A DNA stretch of 64,000 nucleotides. Source: Thiohalobacter sp. IOR34. Its GTDB lineage: Bacteria; Pseudomonadota; Gammaproteobacteria; Thiohalobacterales; Thiohalobacteraceae. Positions 9,988 to 18,827 of the stretch are shown here, one piece after another. Position 1 is the first letter of the stretch, and each line of letters opens with the position of its first letter. The notes beneath the pieces were generated by a model, which was not told where the DNA came from, ran no database searches, and worked only from the letters and a program-made list of their open reading frames with translations. The stretch lies in contig NZ_CP128988.1 in assembly GCF_030406045.1 (NCBI RefSeq), positions 1,957,438 to 2,021,437 of the forward strand, written 5' to 3'. Both the position numbers and the translations under genes were made by a program.

Positions 9988-10806
9988 CCACGAGCGCAAT
10001 TAATAAACCTTTTATTTTCAATATCTTGCGGCACCTGCCAATTACGATAATGAGCGTCAAGATACTGAAATTTAGTGGTAGTAGTATCCTGTGCTAGCAC
10101 ATTTTTGGGCACACCGATTTGCACGCCAACTCATGACACAATCGGTATCAGTACACGGAAGCTGTTTCAACACTACCGCCTCATGATTGGACCGGCAGTG
10201 CCCTGATTCCGTCCAGCAACACCCGGGTGGCACGGCAATCATCTTCGTTGTAATCCAAGATCCGCTGCTTGATTTCCAGATCACCGCTGTCGACCCATCT
10301 GTGGAACCATTCTATGGATGCCGCGCCTGATGGGTGAGTGTCACGCCAACTGAAGCCCAGGTACTTGGCAAGCGTCTTGATCGAATAGTCCTTTGTGGGC
10401 CACTCTGTCTTCGGGAGTACGACATCGAAGTAGAGGTCCACTGCATTGCCCGGATCAAAAAACTGTTCTAACTCCTCTTCGGTACATACGCCAGGATATT
10501 TTTCCCGCAACTTCCGCCAGATCGTGCGTTCATACTTGGAGTAGTAATAAACAGAACACTGTCCGGCTTCCTGCAAGTATTGCCACGCCTCTGCAAACGC
10601 CCTCTCCTCTTCCTCCGGCGTCGGGGTATCAGTAAAGAAAGCCACATAGCGTTCCCGGTCGTTATCGCCCTCACGCCGTTCGACAAATCCATGCACATAA
10701 CAGATATCCCGCATGGGATCGACCTCAATATCGAAGAAGATTTCCAGTGCCGAAGGCGGCAGTTCGACAGGTTCCTTCAAATATGGCGTACCATCAGGAT
10801 CAACTA

Positions 10807-11614
10807 GGGCGTGTTAACACTAATGCTGATATACTACATCCATGAAAATTACATCAGCAGAATTCAAAGTCATCGAAAAGTTACTGCCAAAACAGCGGGG
10901 TAACGTTTCCATATCCAATTTACAGGTACTCAATGCCATTTTGTATGTCGCGGAACACGGCTGCAAATGGCGAGGATTACCGAAAAAGTTCGGCAATTGG
11001 CATACGATTTACACGCGCGCCAACCGGTGGGCCAAGAAAGGCGTCCTGGATCATGTGTTCGCCGCACTGCAGGAAAACGATGTCATCAACATTCAGGTGG
11101 ATCATGTATCGCTCGATAGCACAGCTGTCAAAGTGCATCCTGATGGAACGGGCGCATTAAAAAAAACGGTCCACAATCGATTGGTAAATCGCGCGCGGGC
11201 TGGACAACCAAAATTCACATGGTTGCGGCTGACGCCAGAACAGCCGTGACGTTCTCGCTTTCTCCTGGTCAGGCAGGTGATGCGCCGGAGGGAAGAAAGC
11301 TGCTGAAAACCCTTGAAAATAAAGGATGGGAGGGGACGCATGTCATTATGGACAAAGCCTACGAAGGCGATGAAACGCGCCAGTTGGTATTGGAACTTGA
11401 AATGCTTCCTGTCGTCCCGCCCAAAAACAATCGGCTGAGCGTGTGGGAATATGACAAAGAGATGTACAAGAAACGCAACGAGGTCGAACGGCTGTTTCGT
11501 CGGCTGAAGGGTTTTCGCCGGATCTTCTCGCGATTCGACAAACTGGATTGCGTTTTCATCTTCTTCATTCATTTCGCACTGATTGTCGACGCACTGATTA
11601 GTGTTAACACGCCC
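10807..11614 (+). mobile_element. IS5-family (IS427-group-like) insertion sequence
   Basis: The ends are perfect 18-bp inverted repeats, GGGCGTGTTAACACTAAT at 10807-10824 and its complement at 11597-11614. The element is 808 bp and is flanked by a TA duplication (10805-10806 and 11615-11616), as expected for the IS427 group. It encodes a two-frame transposase. Perfect ends and the restorable target gene suggest it may still be mobile. Confidence 0.9.
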
Positions 11615-11617
11615 TAA
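10842..11617 (+). CDS. IS5-family DDE transposase made by -1 frameshifting
   Basis: The first frame (10842-11249, 135 residues) carries the N-terminal helix-turn-helix region; the second (to 11617) carries the catalytic remainder with VIMDKAYEGDE and a YKKRNEVERLFRRLK block. A run of eight A residues at 11159-11166 lies in the overlap. A -1 slip there joins ALKK to NGPQSIGKSRAGWTTKIH, restoring the continuous transposase sequence expected for this family. The second frame is open through the slip site, and its stop codon overlaps the right inverted repeat. Confidence 0.85.
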
Positions 11618-12650
11618 TAAACACGCCCGCTGATGTAACTTACCTAATGTCCCCACCCCAATGCCTGGGAAAACAGCCTTACGTCCGGCAATAAAATGCG
11701 ACGGCTCGCTGGCAGCAAATTCGTGGATGGTCTGAACATGCTCGACCATAGCATCACGCTTCGATCTCCCAAGTTCCGGGATCAGGGTAAGATCGTTGGT
11801 TGACTGAAGTTCGTCGAGGCACGCGCTATACCAGTGACACAACTTGCACGTCCCCCCGTAGGCCGGCAACGTCTTCTCGGATCGGGCAATAATCTCGCGC
11901 GCGGTAGCCAAATATACTTGGTATTCGTCCCATAGTGTACGAGGATTCCTCACACCTTGAGGTGCGGCCAAATCGTATGTGATCTCCCGACCATTAACGT
12001 CCCAGATAAATCCACGGCGACCGGCAGACAGCCCTTTACGCTCCAGGATATCCACATAGAGGGCAAGCTGCATGGCGTAATGCTTCTTCGGTCTACCATC
12101 ATCCTCAGAGCCCACTTCTCCAGCACCGGACTTGATGTCTCCTGGCACGTAGCCATCCCCTTCACGGCGCAACAAATCCGGATCCCCTAGCAAGTCATCA
12201 GACTGGATACGACCACTGTAGATCAGTGGTTCACCACGCCGGATCGCCTCTTCAGTCAATCGTTCCTTTTCATCACCTGCGTAGAGGGAAAGATCAACAT
12301 ATGGAATGTCCAGAGCACGAATAACATCCCGCTCGAAGGCGTTCCCTCTCTCCCACAAGAGCTGGATAAAAGGATTAATCTCATCCCGTTTCGAAGTATC
12401 GCCAAACAAATCCATAGTGACCCGATGTGGACAGTGCACCAAGTCATAGAGCATGGATCCTGTAATTTGAGTGGCCATTCCATCCCCCTGGTTCCCACAT
12501 CAGATATAGATCACCCGTAAAACCCGCTACCACAAGTTAGCGCCTTTTTCAACCCAGAAAGAGGCTCCCTTCTGGCCGTCTTTCCGTCGTTTTTGCCGCC
12601 CCACCAATGGTTAGCATAGCTACCGCGACAAGCACTGTGGAGCACAAACA

Positions 12651-12983
12651 GTGAGCGAAACAATCTCTTCAACCTATGAATATCTTCTGACGCACTATGG
12701 ACCGCTGCTGACACTCAAGCACTTGGCCGAAGTGATGCACACCACACCAAACGGTGTGCGTATGGCCATTGCACGCAAGCGACATCCACTGGCCGTCGCA
12801 TTGGCAACCGCCAGGAGACAGCTAGGGCGTCGAGTGTATTTCGAGGCACGGTTGGTCGCAGAAATCATTGATCAGGGAATAGAGACAAAGCGACATCAAA
12901 ACCCTTCAACCACCGAGAAGAAACGCCGCACTGAAACCGATGTTTCGTTACCCACTCAAGAGCGTTCTTTAACCTGTATATAA
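12651..12983 (+). CDS. small putative DNA-binding protein
   Basis: A 110-residue protein starting at GTG 12651 after a GGAG-like ribosome site. Residues 20-60 (LKHLAEVMHTTPNGVRMAIA) look like a helix-turn-helix of the kind found in small ICE and plasmid regulators; the C-terminal third is charged and probably disordered. It is the first intact gene after the nuclease pseudogene and precedes the activator pair on the same strand. I do not recognise a named family. Confidence 0.55.
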   Translation: MSETISSTYEYLLTHYGPLLTLKHLAEVMHTTPNGVRMAIARKRHPLAVALATARRQLGRRVYFEARLVAEIIDQGIETKRHQNPSTTEKKRRTETDVSLPTQERSLTCI

Positions 12984-13153
12984 ATACAACTAATACCAAC
13001 GCATGAAGTACTGAAAATGCCAGCACGAATACACAATTTGGCCATTTTTTCCGACAAATCGACACATTTTTCCGCCTTAAGAGCCGATCAAGAAGGCTAC
13101 CTCACCGATAAGGGAATACCTGCTGTCATTACCTGCAAGGAGGTGTTGTAGCC

Positions 13154-13447
13154 ATGAGTTTTGATTTTTCACAAGTGAATCTTCAGTACTTTATCCAGGC
13201 CCGTGATCTCGCCAAACAAGATCCGGAACTCGTTGCAACCATGCTCGGCATACCAGATGAGATGGCCCGTCTGCTGGCAGGGTTGACCCCTAAAGAACTC
13301 GCACATGTTTCCCTCATCAAACAACCGTTGCTGCTTCCGCGCCAGGAAGCATGGTGGTGGTCGCGTTTGTTTACGGCCGTACGTGAAGGCCGCGCGGAGG
13401 AAATCGAGGCCATTATGGAACACGCTCCGTTGATCACGGTGCCATAG
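13154..13447 (+). CDS. FlhD-like transcriptional activator (SetD-like)
   Basis: The 97-residue protein has the FlhD pattern: an N-terminal dimerisation helix (NLQYFIQARDLAKQDPELV), a LLAGLTPKELAHVS stretch and a C-terminal DNA-contacting helix. FlhD with FlhC forms the master activator of flagellar genes; SXT-type ICEs encode homologues (SetD, SetC) that switch on excision and conjugation. It lies 16 bp upstream of an FlhC-like gene, so an ICE-activation role is the better reading. AGGAGGTG at 13138-13145 provides a good ribosome site. Confidence 0.78.
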   Translation: MSFDFSQVNLQYFIQARDLAKQDPELVATMLGIPDEMARLLAGLTPKELAHVSLIKQPLLLPRQEAWWWSRLFTAVREGRAEEIEAIMEHAPLITVP

Positions 13448-13463
13448 AGGAGAGGACGTGTGA

Positions 13464-14120
13464 ATGAACTCCGTAGTCTGTTCGGCCCTGTTTCTCCCGA
13501 TCCCGCCACCGTGCGGTGAGCGGGTCGCCCGCGCCGGCTGCGATGTCGAACTTTGTGGCTATGCCACGAGAATCATGGAGGCCATCCATCTCATTCATCT
13601 CGGCGCGCGGGCAGGGCTCGTCTGTCAACTCACCCAACTTGAAAAAACCACGGTAAATCGCCTGTATCGGCAGTACAACGGTGCACCCTCACCGCCAGGA
13701 CAGATGCCCTTCACCGATAACTGGTACAGGGAGAGCGATGTGCGCATGTTGCAGGCCACGCTCGTCTGGCGGCTGCACCGGCGACTGTCACAAACGAGGC
13801 GAAGCGCTGCTCGCCTCCTGATCGATGTGTTTGAAGCGTACATCCAACTTGTACGCGAACCCTTGCTCGACCTGACTCGCACGGTATTCGTACCCCGCCT
13901 TGTCGCCATGGAGATATGGCACGAATGCGTGTGCGAGTTCTGTGGCATGACCTATCTGTCTGCAGTGGACAGCAACAGCATCGCCTGTCCCGGCTGCCGG
14001 CTCTATCACCGTCACCGGTGCTCCCAGTGCGGTTCGCCGTTGGCACCGCAACCCAAAGGACGCCGGCGTGTGGTCTGTGGCGATTGCGGAAACACCGATA
14101 ACGGAGGAATCCGGCATTGA
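13464..14120 (+). CDS. FlhC-like transcriptional activator (SetC-like)
   Basis: Typical FlhC elements are present: IHLIHLGARAGLV, a PFTDNWYRESDVRM block, FEAYIQLVREPLLDLTR, and the C-terminal zinc site built from CEFCGMTY and CPGCRLYHRHRC, with an extra CSQCG. It would form a heterohexamer with the FlhD-like partner. The first 30 or so residues are doubtful: they are cysteine- and proline-rich, while a GTG at 13460 in another frame reads naturally (VNELRSLFGPVSPDPATVR) before a TGA. A small frameshift near the 5' end, or an internal start near the ATG at 13575, is possible. Confidence 0.75.
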   Translation: MNSVVCSALFLPIPPPCGERVARAGCDVELCGYATRIMEAIHLIHLGARAGLVCQLTQLEKTTVNRLYRQYNGAPSPPGQMPFTDNWYRESDVRMLQATLVWRLHRRLSQTRRSAARLLIDVFEAYIQLVREPLLDLTRTVFVPRLVAMEIWHECVCEFCGMTYLSAVDSNSIACPGCRLYHRHRCSQCGSPLAPQPKGRRRVVCGDCGNTDNGGIRH

Positions 14121-14181
14121 TCGAGAGAGAAACCCATCGAAATCCCGAACCGGCATGTTCTCCACGTCCCTGGAGGATCCC

Positions 14182-15027
14182 ATGGCCCTGAAAATCACCA
14201 TCACCAGCACCAAGGGAGGTGTCGGCAAGACGACGTTGACCGCCAATCTGGGTGGCCTGCTGACCGATCTCGGGCAGAAGGTATTGCTCGTGGATGCGGA
14301 TGTGCAACCCACGTTGTCCAGTTACTACCCTCTGGAGCAACAAGCCGAACGAGGGTTGTCCTCGCTGATCACGGAGGGTGTAGTCGAGGGCGTCATCAGC
14401 CGTACAGCGATCCCGTGTTTAGACCTCATCCTCTCAGACGATCCAGAGGGGATGTTGCAGAACTGGATCCTGCACACGCCGGATGGGCGTGTCCGTCTGA
14501 AGCACCTGCTGGGCCGCTTCGACCAGGATTACGATTTCATCCTGCTGGATACGCAAGGCGCTGTCGGACCGCTACAGGATTCCGCCGTCCTTGCCGCAGA
14601 TCTCCTGGTCTCCCCGATCCCGCCGGAAATCCTCTCGGCGCGGGAGTTCGCTCGTGGCACAGTGCAGATGCTGGACCGCTTGCGTCCGATGGCCTTCCTC
14701 GGTGCGCCGCTGGGTCCGTTGCGCGGACTCATCTACCGCATGGACCGGACCGTCGACGCACGTCGCATCGCCCAGGAGTTGTGTCGGGAGGCCTACGGTC
14801 CCAGCAAGGGCGCCATCACCATCCTGGACACGGTGATTCCGAACACCGTCGCTTACCGGGAGGCGGCCACCGCGCGGGTGCCGGTGCACCGATGGGAACC
14901 CCGACGGCAAGGACCCACACTCAGTGCCCGCGACGCCATGCTGACCCTGGTCTCTGAACTCTTCCCGCACTTGTCGGACAAGAAGCTCGACTGCGAAAGC
15001 CTGTCGGCACAAAAGGAAACACGCTGA
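14182..15027 (+). CDS. parA: ParA-family partition ATPase
   Basis: A 281-residue ParA/Soj-like ATPase. The deviant Walker A TSTKGGVGKTT lies at residues 8-18, the A' motif VLLVDADVQPT near 37 and the Walker B FILLDTQGAVG near 118. The start at 14182 is chosen for its ribosome site (GGAGG at 14172-14176). The stop overlaps the start of the next parB-like gene by one base. In PFGI-1/ICEclc-type elements a parA near one end is needed for element stability. Confidence 0.88.
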   Translation: MALKITITSTKGGVGKTTLTANLGGLLTDLGQKVLLVDADVQPTLSSYYPLEQQAERGLSSLITEGVVEGVISRTAIPCLDLILSDDPEGMLQNWILHTPDGRVRLKHLLGRFDQDYDFILLDTQGAVGPLQDSAVLAADLLVSPIPPEILSAREFARGTVQMLDRLRPMAFLGAPLGPLRGLIYRMDRTVDARRIAQELCREAYGPSKGAITILDTVIPNTVAYREAATARVPVHRWEPRRQGPTLSARDAMLTLVSELFPHLSDKKLDCESLSAQKETR

Positions 15028-16688
15028 TGGCAAGGAAGCACCCGACCAGTGAACAGATCCAGTCGATGCTCCGTGAGGGTCACTTCGGCCAAAGCCGCGA
15101 ACTGCCGCCGGCGGATCCGCTCGACACCACGCAGATGCTGCTGGAGATCGACCGCATCCAGCCCTACGACCGCAATCCCCGCAAGGAACGCAACCCGCTC
15201 TACGACGAGATCAAGGCGTCCATCCGCGCCCAGGGCGGGCTCAACAATCCGCTGACCATCACCCGCCGGCCGGGGGATACCTATTATATGGTCGAGTCCG
15301 GCGGTAACACCCGCCTGCAGATACTCAAGGAGTTGTGGGCGGAAACTCACGACGAACGTTTTTATCGCATCCACTGCCTGTTCCGGCCCTGGGTCTCCGA
15401 ATCCCATGTCCTCACCGCCCACCTGATCGAGAACGACAAACGCGGGGCGCTCACCTTCATCGACAAGGCCCTGGGCGTGCGTGAACTGCGTGAAGTGCTG
15501 GAATCGGAGCAATCGGCGCAGCTCTCTCAACGACAACTGGCGGAGACACTGCGGGAACGGGGATACACGCTGGACCAGAGCATGATCTCCCGGATGGACT
15601 ACGCCGTGGACGTGCTGCTCCCGCTCATCCCGGAGGCGCTGCGCGCCGGCATGGGGGCACCGCAGATACGCCGGATCCGGCGCCTCGAATCCGCCTGCCG
15701 TCGCTTCTGGAACGACCAGGATAAGGCGCCGGAGCTGTTCGAGGTGCTGTTCAACGAGGCATTGGCCGCCCATGACGGTCCGCATTGGGAACTGGATGCG
15801 GTGCAGCGGGAGCTGGAAACCCGGATGGCCGAGGCCACGGGCCTCTCTCTCAAACACGTGCGGCTGGAGATCGATGCGCGACTGGCCAGTAGCGCCAACG
15901 AGCAGAACACTTTGAGCCCGGCCACGGACACCCGGCCCGAGCCTGCCACAACGCTAGAAGCCACAGGAGAGACGCCACCGAGCACTACGACCCCCGAGGC
16001 GGAAACCCCCGGGCCTGCGGAGCCACCACGCCCGACACCGCCCGGTGAGACCGATTCGGAATCAGAAGGCCCGGCTCAGAAAGCGCCGCCGTCAACCCCC
16101 TCCCCGGACAATTTCGCCGGTAGCGAAACTGGACAGCCGCAGGCTGCCCGAAGAGAGCATGCCAGGGACGACGCGCATCAATCTGACGCATCGTCCTACA
16201 ACGGACCCGGCGATCTGAAGTCGCTACGCGGCCGGGGTTACGTGCTCGCCCTCAAGATCGCCAAGCGACACGACCTGGAAGACTGCATCACGCCCGCCGG
16301 CAAACTCGGCATGGGGTTTCTGGTGGACATTCCGCGCGAATCCATCATCCCGGTCGCGGGCCAGGAAGACGCCCTCCGCCAACTCTACCGCCAATGGGTG
16401 TGGTGGCTCCTGTTGAGCTTTTCCGAGGAGAGCGTACAGCCCGAACGCATGGAGCGGATCCCCGACGACCTGCTGCTGCGCAACCTGATCCTGGAGAAGA
16501 ACGACACCCAGGCCCTGGCGCTGGTTGGTGAACCCGATTGGAAGGCGCTCGGCTACGAACTGCTGAACAACCCATCGGTCCCGCAGGCCACCATTGATGA
16601 CCTGCTGGCCCTGGCGCAGACCTGCCGCCGCATCCGGCAACTGATGGATGACGACGGCGGACTGGCCCTGTGGCAGACCGACGGATAA
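15027..16688 (+). CDS. ICE-type ParB-family protein (PFGI-1 class)
   Basis: The 553-residue protein has a ParB/Srx-like N-terminal domain (IQPYDRNPRKERNPLYDEIK, VESGGNTRLQIL, HLIENDKRGALTF) and a helix-turn-helix (LSQRQLAETLRERGYTLDQ). A proline/threonine-rich linker follows at about residues 290-385, then a conserved C-terminal domain. The length and layout match the large ParB class of PFGI-1-like ICEs rather than short chromosomal ParB. It is translationally coupled to parA. Its DNA target is unknown; parS-like palindromes are present at 18781 and 20690. Confidence 0.85.
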   Translation: MARKHPTSEQIQSMLREGHFGQSRELPPADPLDTTQMLLEIDRIQPYDRNPRKERNPLYDEIKASIRAQGGLNNPLTITRRPGDTYYMVESGGNTRLQILKELWAETHDERFYRIHCLFRPWVSESHVLTAHLIENDKRGALTFIDKALGVRELREVLESEQSAQLSQRQLAETLRERGYTLDQSMISRMDYAVDVLLPLIPEALRAGMGAPQIRRIRRLESACRRFWNDQDKAPELFEVLFNEALAAHDGPHWELDAVQRELETRMAEATGLSLKHVRLEIDARLASSANEQNTLSPATDTRPEPATTLEATGETPPSTTTPEAETPGPAEPPRPTPPGETDSESEGPAQKAPPSTPSPDNFAGSETGQPQAARREHARDDAHQSDASSYNGPGDLKSLRGRGYVLALKIAKRHDLEDCITPAGKLGMGFLVDIPRESIIPVAGQEDALRQLYRQWVWWLLLSFSEESVQPERMERIPDDLLLRNLILEKNDTQALALVGEPDWKALGYELLNNPSVPQATIDDLLALAQTCRRIRQLMDDDGGLALWQTDG

Positions 16689-16711
16689 CGGTGCCGGAAG
16701 CGAGGTGGACG

Positions 16712-17317
16712 ATGCCGAAGACGACACACGCAGAGTTGGTGTTCCACACCCTGCGCTACGTCACGGAAACCCTGGCCGAAGGGGACATCCACTCGGTGCT
16801 GGACCTGGGTTTCCGGCTGGACCAGATCGCCCGCCTGGAGCGCTTCACCCTGCGCGATCTCTATCACATCAGCCAGGTACGCACGCACTTCATGGACATC
16901 TCCGTGGACCCCGCCTGCTTCGACCGGGTACTGGACCACATGGAACGCAACAAACGTCACGATGCCCTGCAGAACGAACTCATCCGCCTGCGCGCACCCC
17001 TCGCCATGATGCGGGCCTTCTTCGGCATGACCAACGCCGAATACGCCGCCCGCCGCAAACTGCTCGGCATGACAGGCACCGGCATCGGGCGACCGCCCGC
17101 ACCGTCCGAAGACGACGAGCAGCGCGTCTGGAAGGCCTGGCAGGCCAACGCCCACCACCCCGTGGAAGCGCGTTACCTGCACGTCGGGCAGACAACCGGC
17201 GTGCCCTTGAACACGGTATGGGCGTTGATCCGATCCTGGGAGGCTACCGGGCTGCTGCCGGCGAAGCAATCGGACGATGCCAGCAAGGTCGTTCGGCTCA
17301 AGACCAACGAACAATGA
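16712..17317 (+). CDS. DUF2857-like ICE protein
   Basis: About 201 residues from the ATG at 16712, which has GAGG just upstream; a GTG at 16670 inside parB would add 14 residues. The protein is helical (LDLGFRLDQIARLERFTLRDLYHIS), has a helix-turn-helix-like tail and resembles the DUF2857 proteins that follow parB in PFGI-1-type ICEs. The function is unknown. It lies between the partition genes and the replication-type gene, on the same strand. Confidence 0.7.
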   Translation: MPKTTHAELVFHTLRYVTETLAEGDIHSVLDLGFRLDQIARLERFTLRDLYHISQVRTHFMDISVDPACFDRVLDHMERNKRHDALQNELIRLRAPLAMMRAFFGMTNAEYAARRKLLGMTGTGIGRPPAPSEDDEQRVWKAWQANAHHPVEARYLHVGQTTGVPLNTVWALIRSWEATGLLPAKQSDDASKVVRLKTNEQ

Positions 17318-17333
17318 GCCTGTGGGGAACTGA

Positions 17334-18755
17334 GTGGAGCGCGATACCGGAAAGATCAGACCTGAAACACATGCCCTGGATGCCTTCATCCAGGCGACCG
17401 TGGAACGGCTCCTGACCACCGAGACCCGCAGCGCCGCTCCAGCCGACGGCCTGTTGTTCCTCGGCAACTGGCACGATGCCATGCCGCGGCTGATCTTCCA
17501 GGACCCGGTGCTCCAGCCGGTGGACACCCGCATCTGGGGTGTGATCAAGATCGCCGCCGCCGGCACCCACCCGACCGCCTTCCCCACCTACAAGCAGATC
17601 GCAAGAACCGCCAACGTCGGCTCCGAGGCCACCGTCGCCCGATCCATGGCGATCCTGCGCGCCACCCGCTGGCTCTCGCTTTGCCGGCGTGTGCGTGATG
17701 CTCAGGGCCGTTTCCGTGGCAACATCTATGCCCTTCACGACGAGCCCCTGCCGCTGGCCGACACTCTCTATCTCGACCGGGATTACATCCAGTTTCTGGA
17801 GCAGGCACAGAACCACGCCCATCCCCAGGTACGGAAGGTTGCAGCCGCCGTACTGGGTACCATCGAGGAGGATCTCCAGGAAGGCGACGGTGGCACCGCG
17901 CACCTCAATCCAATGCAGAGGCGCCTGGAGGCCATCCGGACCCTGCAAGGCGAGGCGAGCCGCTTCTTCGGCTTCTCCTCCCGCCAACTTCAAAATCTGA
18001 AGTCGGCGCCTGATGTCACCCCACTTCAAAATCTGAAGTCCCACCCACTTCAAAATTTGAAGTCGGAACGTAGTAGTAGTTGTAGTTATATAAATAAAAA
18101 AACAACTACTACAACAACAGGGAACCCAGAAAAGTCTGACGCGCGTGCGCGCGAAGAGAACACGCAGAGCCCGCTCGCATTCCCCTCGTCGCTGACGCCG
18201 AACGAACTCCGTCTGGCCAGGATCTGTCTGCGCAATGCGCCGGAGACCATGCGACAGGACATCCTGGACGAACTGGCCGGCCGGTTGCTCGCTGCCAAGC
18301 GCAAGAGTGAACCCATCGACAACCCCATCGGCTACCTGGCGCAACTATGCAAGGCGGCCCGCAAAGGATCGTTCACCCTCACCAGCCTGGGATTGAAGGC
18401 CCGGGAGCAACGTCGCCAGGAGGCCCATCTGAAGTGGCTGGAAGAGATCAGCCGCGAACGTGCACTGGCCCACATGCAGACCCTGCTCGAAAACCCTGGC
18501 CGACCGAGCCCAGACCGGGAATCCCGGACACAGGGGGCAAGTGATGGCAGTGCCATCACCTCTCACGAGCATTCGGCTGATGGTAGTGCCATCAACCCAT
18601 CGCTTGAAATCCAGACCTCAACCCATCGGACATACGGACCTCGGAGTGATGGCAGTGCCATCACTTTGCACAACGACTCGACTGATGGCAGTGCCATCAG
18701 TCCTGCGACCGGCCCACCGGAGGATTCGCGCGAAAGATTCAAGCCACCGGGGTGA
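17334..18755 (+). CDS. STY4528-like ICE replication protein containing internal DNA repeats
   Basis: The 473-residue protein starts at GTG 17334. An N-terminal winged-helix region (FPTYKQIARTANVGSEATVARSM) resembles plasmid and ICE replication-initiator-type proteins. The middle is unusual: LQNLKS recurs three times because the DNA carries three 17-bp palindromes, followed by a low-complexity AT-rich tract (KKTTTTTT). A second helical domain follows. The tail repeats SDGSAI or TDGSAI, again encoded by palindromes, and the last palindrome contains the stop codon. The layout of iteron-like sites plus AT-rich DNA inside an initiator gene recalls phage lambda O. Confidence 0.72.
   Translation: MERDTGKIRPETHALDAFIQATVERLLTTETRSAAPADGLLFLGNWHDAMPRLIFQDPVLQPVDTRIWGVIKIAAAGTHPTAFPTYKQIARTANVGSEATVARSMAILRATRWLSLCRRVRDAQGRFRGNIYALHDEPLPLADTLYLDRDYIQFLEQAQNHAHPQVRKVAAAVLGTIEEDLQEGDGGTAHLNPMQRRLEAIRTLQGEASRFFGFSSRQLQNLKSAPDVTPLQNLKSHPLQNLKSERSSSCSYINKKTTTTTTGNPEKSDARAREENTQSPLAFPSSLTPNELRLARICLRNAPETMRQDILDELAGRLLAAKRKSEPIDNPIGYLAQLCKAARKGSFTLTSLGLKAREQRRQEAHLKWLEEISRERALAHMQTLLENPGRPSPDRESRTQGASDGSAITSHEHSADGSAINPSLEIQTSTHRTYGPRSDGSAITLHNDSTDGSAISPATGPPEDSRERFKPPG
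17987..18063 (+). repeat. three 17-bp ACTTCAAA palindromes in coding DNA
   Basis: ACTTCAAAATCTGAAGT occurs at 17987-18003 and 18023-18039; the third copy, 18047-18063, has TTTGAAGT and is a perfect 8-1-8 palindrome. Spacings are 36 and 24 bp. They encode LQNLKS each time. Regular palindromes next to AT-rich DNA suggest binding sites for an initiator or repressor. Confidence 0.85.
18064..18120 (+). other. AT-rich tract with a 10-bp inverted repeat, possible origin melting region
   Basis: Directly after the three palindromes the GC-rich background drops to a T/A-rich stretch (TTATATAAATAAAAAAAC) framed by GTAGTAGTTG at 18073-18082 and CAACTACTAC at 18103-18112. It is still translated in the replication-type protein. 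Such a tract next to iterons is the usual layout of an unwinding element; this is inference. Confidence 0.55.
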
Positions 18756-18776
18756 TGGCACTGCCATCACCCCGGT
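18541..18776 (+). repeat. five TGATGGCA palindromes
   Basis: Copies of TGATGGCAGTGCCATCA (8-1-8) lie at 18542-18558, 18578-18594 (one mismatch), 18647-18663, 18683-18699 and 18753-18769 (centre C). The last is the middle of a perfect 31-bp palindrome, 18746-18776, with 15-bp arms beginning ACCGGGGTGATGGCA. They encode DGSAI four times; the fifth contains the stop codon. They could be operator or partition sites. Confidence 0.88.
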
Positions 18777-18780
18777 ACAG

Positions 18781-18794
18781 GTGCCACGTGGCAC
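18781..18794 (+). promoter_or_regulatory. parS-like palindrome, copy 1
   Basis: GTGCCACGTGGCAC is a perfect 14-bp palindrome with the CACGTG core of bacterial parS sites. It sits in the gap between the replication-type gene and the PFL_4669-type gene. An identical copy is at 20690-20703. Confidence 0.6.
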
Positions 18795-18827
18795 ATCGAA
18801 ATCCGCTGACAATGGAGGAACACGCTT

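Larger units (their letters stand above)
10181..12478 (-). pseudogene. RecB-family (TM0106-like) nuclease gene split by an insertion sequence
   Basis: The N-terminal part (12478 to 11617, about 287 codons) contains a PD-(D/E)xK motif (VPGDIKSG) and a cysteine cluster CKLCHWYSAC typical of iron-sulfur RecB-like nucleases. The C-terminal part (10806 to 10181) is an RNase H-like exonuclease domain beginning EIFFDIEVDP and ending in YNEDDCRATRVL. An 808-bp IS separates them. Removing the IS and one TA copy gives an open junction reading ACLLVDPDGTPYLK and an intact protein of about 495 residues, so the insertion is recent. The IS stops the N-terminal frame. Confidence 0.82.

Noticed and set aside
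9828-10097. 89-codon open frame containing MARPEGFEPPTTWF
   Set aside because: This is the familiar false protein from translating a tRNA 3' end on the wrong strand; the DNA is the tRNA-Arg fragment.
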